Positions 60,382 to 64,000 of a stretch of DNA of 64,000 bases are shown piece after piece; positions within the stretch are counted from its first letter, which is position 1, and each line of letters opens with the position of its first letter. The notes under the pieces are model-generated. The model worked only from the letters and a program-made list of their open reading frames with translations. It was not told where the DNA came from and ran no database searches. This stretch comes from Catenovulum adriaticum (lineage in GTDB: Bacteria; Pseudomonadota; Gammaproteobacteria; Enterobacterales; Alteromonadaceae): the NCBI RefSeq assembly GCF_026725475.1, contig NZ_CP109967.1, positions 62,001 through 126,000 on the forward strand, given 5' to 3'. A program made the position numbers and the translations under genes.

Positions 60382-63015
60382 TTATTTTGAAGGATTAATT
60401 TTTAAGGCTGCTCTAAGCTCACTTGAAACGGTTGATTTTTCTTCATCCGTTAACGGCTCACCACTTTTATTGGTCAATACAAAAAAGTCTTCCGCGCGTT
60501 CACCAATGGTCGCAACTTTTGCAGCATGGATAGTAATATTGTTATTAAAAAACACCCTGCCAATTTTAACCAGTAAACCAGGGGTATCAAGTGCTTCTAT
60601 CTCCATTCGGCTTCGTTTGTCGTTTTTATGTTCAACCCAAGTGATATTTGTTTGAATTTGGAAGGGCTTGATTATTCTGGGGATACGATTAGGGACACTT
60701 GGCTCTGATTGATTTTTGACCGCTTCTTTAACCGCATCTTGAATATCTTTAAAGCGTTTTTTAGTTGCTTGATTGCCTTCTTCTTCCAATACGATGAAGG
60801 TATCTAGTGCATAGCCATCGTTGGTATTCATAATGATGGCATCATGAATATTAAAGTTTTTTCTATCGAGTGAAGAGCAAATACTTGAGAACAAGTAATC
60901 TTGATCTTTATGAAATACAAAAACCGCAGTGCCGCCCGGATGTACTTGATTATTAATCGCGATAACAAGCTTATCGGTTGCGGTTTTTAATATAGTTTGT
61001 GTATGCCAACTGATTTGTTTGGCTGAATATCGTAAAAAATATTCGTTAGGAAATGTTTGCCATAAGCGTTTCGCCTGAGCGCTTGATACTTTAGTATGTG
61101 TAAGCTCTTCAAGGGCATCTTCGCGTTTTTCTTGTTCTTGTACTTCGGTGGTTTCAGGTTTTTCAAGACCGCTTCGAAACGCATTTAAAGTGCTGGTATA
61201 CAGCTGCTTAAGTAACGAGGCTTTCCAATCATTTAATAAAGTTGAGTTGGTTGCCCGAATGTCGGCCAGTGTTAAGGCGTATAATAAATTAAGGTGAGTT
61301 TCATCGTAAGTTCGCTCACAAAATTCGTAAATAACTTGCGGGTCGTTAATATCTTTTCGCTGTGCAACCACAGACATTAACAGATGATTTTCAACCAACC
61401 ACGCCACTAATTGGGTATTGCTTTTTGATATGCCATGCAGTTGACAAAAATCTTTTACGGCTTCACTGCCAAGCTCTGAATGATCGCCACCTTTACCTTT
61501 ACAAATATCATGGTAAATAGCTGCAATATAAAGCAATTCAAGTTTGGGGTAGTTATTACATATCGCACTACAGCGTGGAAAATCGTCTTTAAATTCTGGC
61601 TGAGTATATCTAAATATATTTCGAATGAGGCGGTTGGTGTGTTCATCTACAGTGTAACTGTGGAATAAATCAAATTGCATTAAACCAACGATGTGCGCCC
61701 AGTCATGTGAATAAATGGCCATCACCCCATGTTTATGCATTAACTGCCAGCTTAAGCCAAAAAAGTTAGGGTGTTTAAGCAATTTCATAAAAAGGTGGCG
61801 ACAGCTTTCTAGCTGACACAATTCAAGCGTTTCATAACGTCGGCGCGCATTTCTCAGTAAACGTAGAGTGCTTGAATGTAAACCTGTTATGCCTTTTGCT
61901 TCGGCAATGGTTAAAAACATTTGCAGGACACCCGCAGGCATTTCAAATACTTCTTCGTGGCGTGCTAGTAGCAAGCCGTTAGTGATTTCAAAATCTTCTG
62001 TTAATTTTTTACGCTTCCAAGGGCGAAAACGAATAACAAATTCGTCAGCAAAATATTGTAATAGCACTTGGTTGAGTTCGCCTACTCGGCGGACAATAAC
62101 AAAAAAGCGCTTCATCATGGTTTCGACTGCTGTTTTGTTTTCGCCATAGCCTAGTAAATTAGCGACTTCAGGCTGATGCTCAAACAATAAGCGGTTCTCA
62201 CTGCGCCCAGCTACCATATGTAGAGCAAAACGCATATGCCATAAAAACTCACGACAATCTTGCAATTCTCTGAGCTCTTCAGCTGTCATAAAGTTTTTTT
62301 GAACCAATTGATCGCCATCAAATACTTTATAGTGTTTTTTAGCAATCCAGCCGATATTTTGAATATCTCGCAAACATCCTGGGTTTTCTTTGATATTAGG
62401 CTCAAGGTTGTAGCTGGTATCGTGGAATTTTCTATGCCTGGCTTGCTGTTCTTCTACTTTTGCTTTGTAAAATTTTATACTCGGCCAAAACTTTTTGTGG
62501 GTAATTTTGCTAGTGAGCTGCTCAAATACTTTTTTATCACCTATTAAAATTCGAGATTCTAATAGGTTAGTAGCAATAGTTATGTCTTCTTGAGCTAGTT
62601 GGATAGTTTCTTTTAGCGTACGTACGCTTTGCCCAATATCTAACCCTAAATCCCACAGCGCGGTGACAAACAAACTCACTTTTTGTTGAATGTCTTTATC
62701 AATGGGCGTTTTAGATAAAATTAATAAATCAATATCTGAGTGTAAGTTCAAATGGCCTCGGCCATAACCACCAACAGCGCATAAACAGAGCTCAGGAGTG
62801 GTATCTAACTCTAGTATACGCCAAATTCGCTGAATGAGATTATCTACAAAAACGGCTCTGCCCAACACTAACTTTGCAATGGGCTGATGCGTAAAGTTGT
62901 TAGTTAACCATTCGTGGTAGGCATCTACCTGTTCCCGTAAGGCTAGTATATTGTCTAAAGATTCAAATGCTTGAACTTTATCTATGTAATGTTGATGACT
63001 GCTCACTATGCTCAC
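60382..63015 (-). CDS. glnD: Bifunctional PII uridylyltransferase/uridylyl-removing enzyme GlnD
   Basis: An 877-aa nitrogen sensor. The nucleotidyltransferase motif GGYGRGHLNLHSDIDLLIL lies at about 82-100; a GlnD helical linker follows; the HD domain has IYHDICKGKGGDHSELG (near 515) for uridylyl removal; and two C-terminal ACT domains (about 690-770 and 800-875) sense glutamine. Length is close to the 890 aa of E. coli GlnD. It modifies PII to couple nitrogen status to glutamine synthetase and NtrC. Confidence 0.97.
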   Translation of the reverse strand: MSIVSSHQHYIDKVQAFESLDNILALREQVDAYHEWLTNNFTHQPIAKLVLGRAVFVDNLIQRIWRILELDTTPELCLCAVGGYGRGHLNLHSDIDLLILSKTPIDKDIQQKVSLFVTALWDLGLDIGQSVRTLKETIQLAQEDITIATNLLESRILIGDKKVFEQLTSKITHKKFWPSIKFYKAKVEEQQARHRKFHDTSYNLEPNIKENPGCLRDIQNIGWIAKKHYKVFDGDQLVQKNFMTAEELRELQDCREFLWHMRFALHMVAGRSENRLLFEHQPEVANLLGYGENKTAVETMMKRFFVIVRRVGELNQVLLQYFADEFVIRFRPWKRKKLTEDFEITNGLLLARHEEVFEMPAGVLQMFLTIAEAKGITGLHSSTLRLLRNARRRYETLELCQLESCRHLFMKLLKHPNFFGLSWQLMHKHGVMAIYSHDWAHIVGLMQFDLFHSYTVDEHTNRLIRNIFRYTQPEFKDDFPRCSAICNNYPKLELLYIAAIYHDICKGKGGDHSELGSEAVKDFCQLHGISKSNTQLVAWLVENHLLMSVVAQRKDINDPQVIYEFCERTYDETHLNLLYALTLADIRATNSTLLNDWKASLLKQLYTSTLNAFRSGLEKPETTEVQEQEKREDALEELTHTKVSSAQAKRLWQTFPNEYFLRYSAKQISWHTQTILKTATDKLVIAINNQVHPGGTAVFVFHKDQDYLFSSICSSLDRKNFNIHDAIIMNTNDGYALDTFIVLEEEGNQATKKRFKDIQDAVKEAVKNQSEPSVPNRIPRIIKPFQIQTNITWVEHKNDKRSRMEIEALDTPGLLVKIGRVFFNNNITIHAAKVATIGERAEDFFVLTNKSGEPLTDEEKSTVSSELRAALKINPSK

Positions 63016-63072
63016 TTTGCTGTTGTTTTATTTTTATCTAAATTTCGCTCAATAACTGGGTGATAGTGTGTG

Positions 63073-63891
63073 CTATCGAATACGAGGAACGGTTTCTTCT
63101 GATCGTAATGTCAAAATTTCACAGCCTGTTTCTGTTACTAGCAAGGTGTGTTCCCATTGCGCGCTCAGGCTACGATCTTTTGTAATCACAGTCCAGTCAT
63201 CTTTTAACAATTTTGTTTGTCGTTTACCCACGTTTACCATAGGTTCAATGGTTAAACACATACCAGCTTCTAAGACCGGTCCGGTGCCAGGTTTGCCATA
63301 ATGCAAAACTTGTGGCTCTTCGTGAAACTCTTGGCCAATACCATGGCCGCAATATTCACGTACAATCGAAAAGCCTTCTTTTTCAGCATGTTTTTGAATC
63401 GCGTGGCCAATATCACCTAAATGTATACCAGGTTTAACCATATCGATACCAATGTACAAGCATTCTTGGGTATTTTGCATTAAACGTTCTGCTAAACGCG
63501 TTTTTAAGCTTGAAGGCCCCACTAAAAACATTTTGCTGGTATCACCATGATAGCCGTTAATATGTTTATCATCAGGTGAGTTTTCATCATATCTTACAGT
63601 GACATCGATATTGATAATATCACCATCTTTCAGTGTTTTTTCTGCTGGAATGCCATGACAAACTACATGATTTACAGAGGTACAAACGGATTTAGGAAAA
63701 CCATGGTAGTTAAGCGGCGCTGGGTATGCTTTTAACTCTTGTGTGATATATTCATGACAAATGCGATCTAATTCGAGTGTGGTAATCCCTTTTTTTACAA
63801 AAGGCCCAATCATCTCAAGAACATCTGCTGCCATTTTACCGGCAACGCGCATTTTTTCTATTTCTTGCGGGGTTTTAATTTTTGCAGTCAA
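63073..63891 (-). CDS. map: Methionine aminopeptidase, type I
   Basis: A 272-aa metalloprotease that removes initiator Met. Metal ligands are in INIDVTVRYD (Asp), NGYHGDTSKMF (Asp), EYCGHGIGQEFHEEP (His) and LTIEPMVN (Glu), with Glu in the C-terminal WEHTLLVTETG. Length fits type I enzymes. First of the map-glnD-dapD run; the region upstream (63892-64000) would be expected to lead to rpsB-tsf. Confidence 0.97.
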   Translation of the reverse strand: MTAKIKTPQEIEKMRVAGKMAADVLEMIGPFVKKGITTLELDRICHEYITQELKAYPAPLNYHGFPKSVCTSVNHVVCHGIPAEKTLKDGDIINIDVTVRYDENSPDDKHINGYHGDTSKMFLVGPSSLKTRLAERLMQNTQECLYIGIDMVKPGIHLGDIGHAIQKHAEKEGFSIVREYCGHGIGQEFHEEPQVLHYGKPGTGPVLEAGMCLTIEPMVNVGKRQTKLLKDDWTVITKDRSLSAQWEHTLLVTETGCEILTLRSEETVPRIR

Positions 63892-63973
63892 TTTTGTGCC
63901 TCAATCGGGTTTTTTATAGCTATGAGCTATATAAAAATTGTTGTTTTAGGCTGTCTATGGTATAAAGCGCGCC

Positions 63974-63994
63974 GACAATTCGCAAATGAATTGT
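63974..63994. other. Inverted repeat upstream of map
   Basis: GACAATTC (63974-63981) and GAATTGTC (63987-63994) pair perfectly around GCAAA. It could belong to the promoter or the leader of the divergent gene beyond the window (rpsB expected), but nothing more can be read here. Confidence 0.3.
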
Positions 63995-64000
63995 CAAAAC

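Noticed and set aside
1..64000. rRNA and tRNA genes
   Set aside because: I recognised no rRNA stretch and no convincing cloverleaf in the intergenic regions; a tRNA scan would be needed to exclude one fully.

Overview
The window looks like chromosome of a marine, agar-degrading gammaproteobacterium of the Alteromonadales (Alteromonadaceae-like, similar in style to Catenovulum or Paraglaciecola). Grounds: AT-rich DNA; a housekeeping backbone with gammaproteobacterial gene order (bamD divergent from rluD-pgeF; map-glnD-dapD; upp-uraA); Xanthomonas/Caulobacter-type TonB receptor with neighbouring flavin-dependent halogenase and SapC; and red-algal polysaccharide enzymes. The genus is inferred from gene content, not from a marker gene.

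Layout. 1-3.4 kb: end of a DUF2726-like gene, a YafJ-type glutamine amidotransferase and a chemoreceptor. 3.7-17 kb: agar core locus, with a GH50 exo-beta-agarase lipoprotein, a divergent cytoplasmic GH117 neoagarobiose hydrolase, an esterase/zinc alcohol dehydrogenase pair with a divergent AraC regulator, a HAD phosphatase, a GntR regulator, and a four-gene operon covering L-3,6-anhydrogalactose (L-AHG) catabolism as far as 2-keto-3-deoxy-D-gluconate (KDG). 17.5-26.6 kb: uptake unit, with a large TonB receptor, a surface lipoprotein with two carbohydrate-binding-like domains, a flavin-dependent halogenase homologue, SapC and an IclR regulator. 26.6-29 kb: repeat-rich accessory patch with three copies of a MITE-like element, three copies of a second short repeat, a Phd/RelE toxin-antitoxin pair and a very strong palindrome. 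29-37 kb: lipoprotein TIM-barrel sugar isomerase-like protein, VOC protein, LysR regulator, NhaP2-type antiporter, and a Fur-box-linked siderophore receptor with a PepSY membrane protein. 37.4-42.5 kb: second algal module, with a GH29 lipoprotein, an S1 sulfatase and a VCBS-repeat lipoprotein. 43-49 kb: insertion zone with an IS1634-type element, a Tat-exported dienelactone hydrolase, a decayed tryptophan halogenase, an inositol-phosphatase-family gene and an intact IS3-family element with a 4-bp target duplication. 49-51.3 kb: FG-GAP/UnbV lipoprotein. 51.6-64 kb: core genome.

How it fits together. Oligosaccharides enter through the 17.5-kb receptor. GH50 releases neoagarobiose and GH117 splits it into D-galactose and L-AHG. 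The operon at 12.6-17 kb oxidises, ring-opens and epimerises L-AHG to KDG. GH29 and the sulfatase could trim L-galactose or sulfated units (porphyran-like regions). KDG kinase, KDPG aldolase, galactose catabolism, a cytoplasmic-membrane sugar importer and the sulfatase-maturing enzyme are not in the window.

Most notable signal. A GTTAACAATATAC-type motif recurs before the agarase, GH117, the L-AHG operon, the TonB receptor, the sulfatase and the FG-GAP lipoprotein, and more weakly before the chemoreceptor. It ties dispersed genes into one probable regulon, plausibly controlled by the GntR-family protein at 11.6 kb. Also new-looking: a tryptophan halogenase remnant inactivated by a Trp-to-amber codon, a decayed partial copy of a 2H phosphoesterase gene, and a 59-aa gene between that gene and its remnant.
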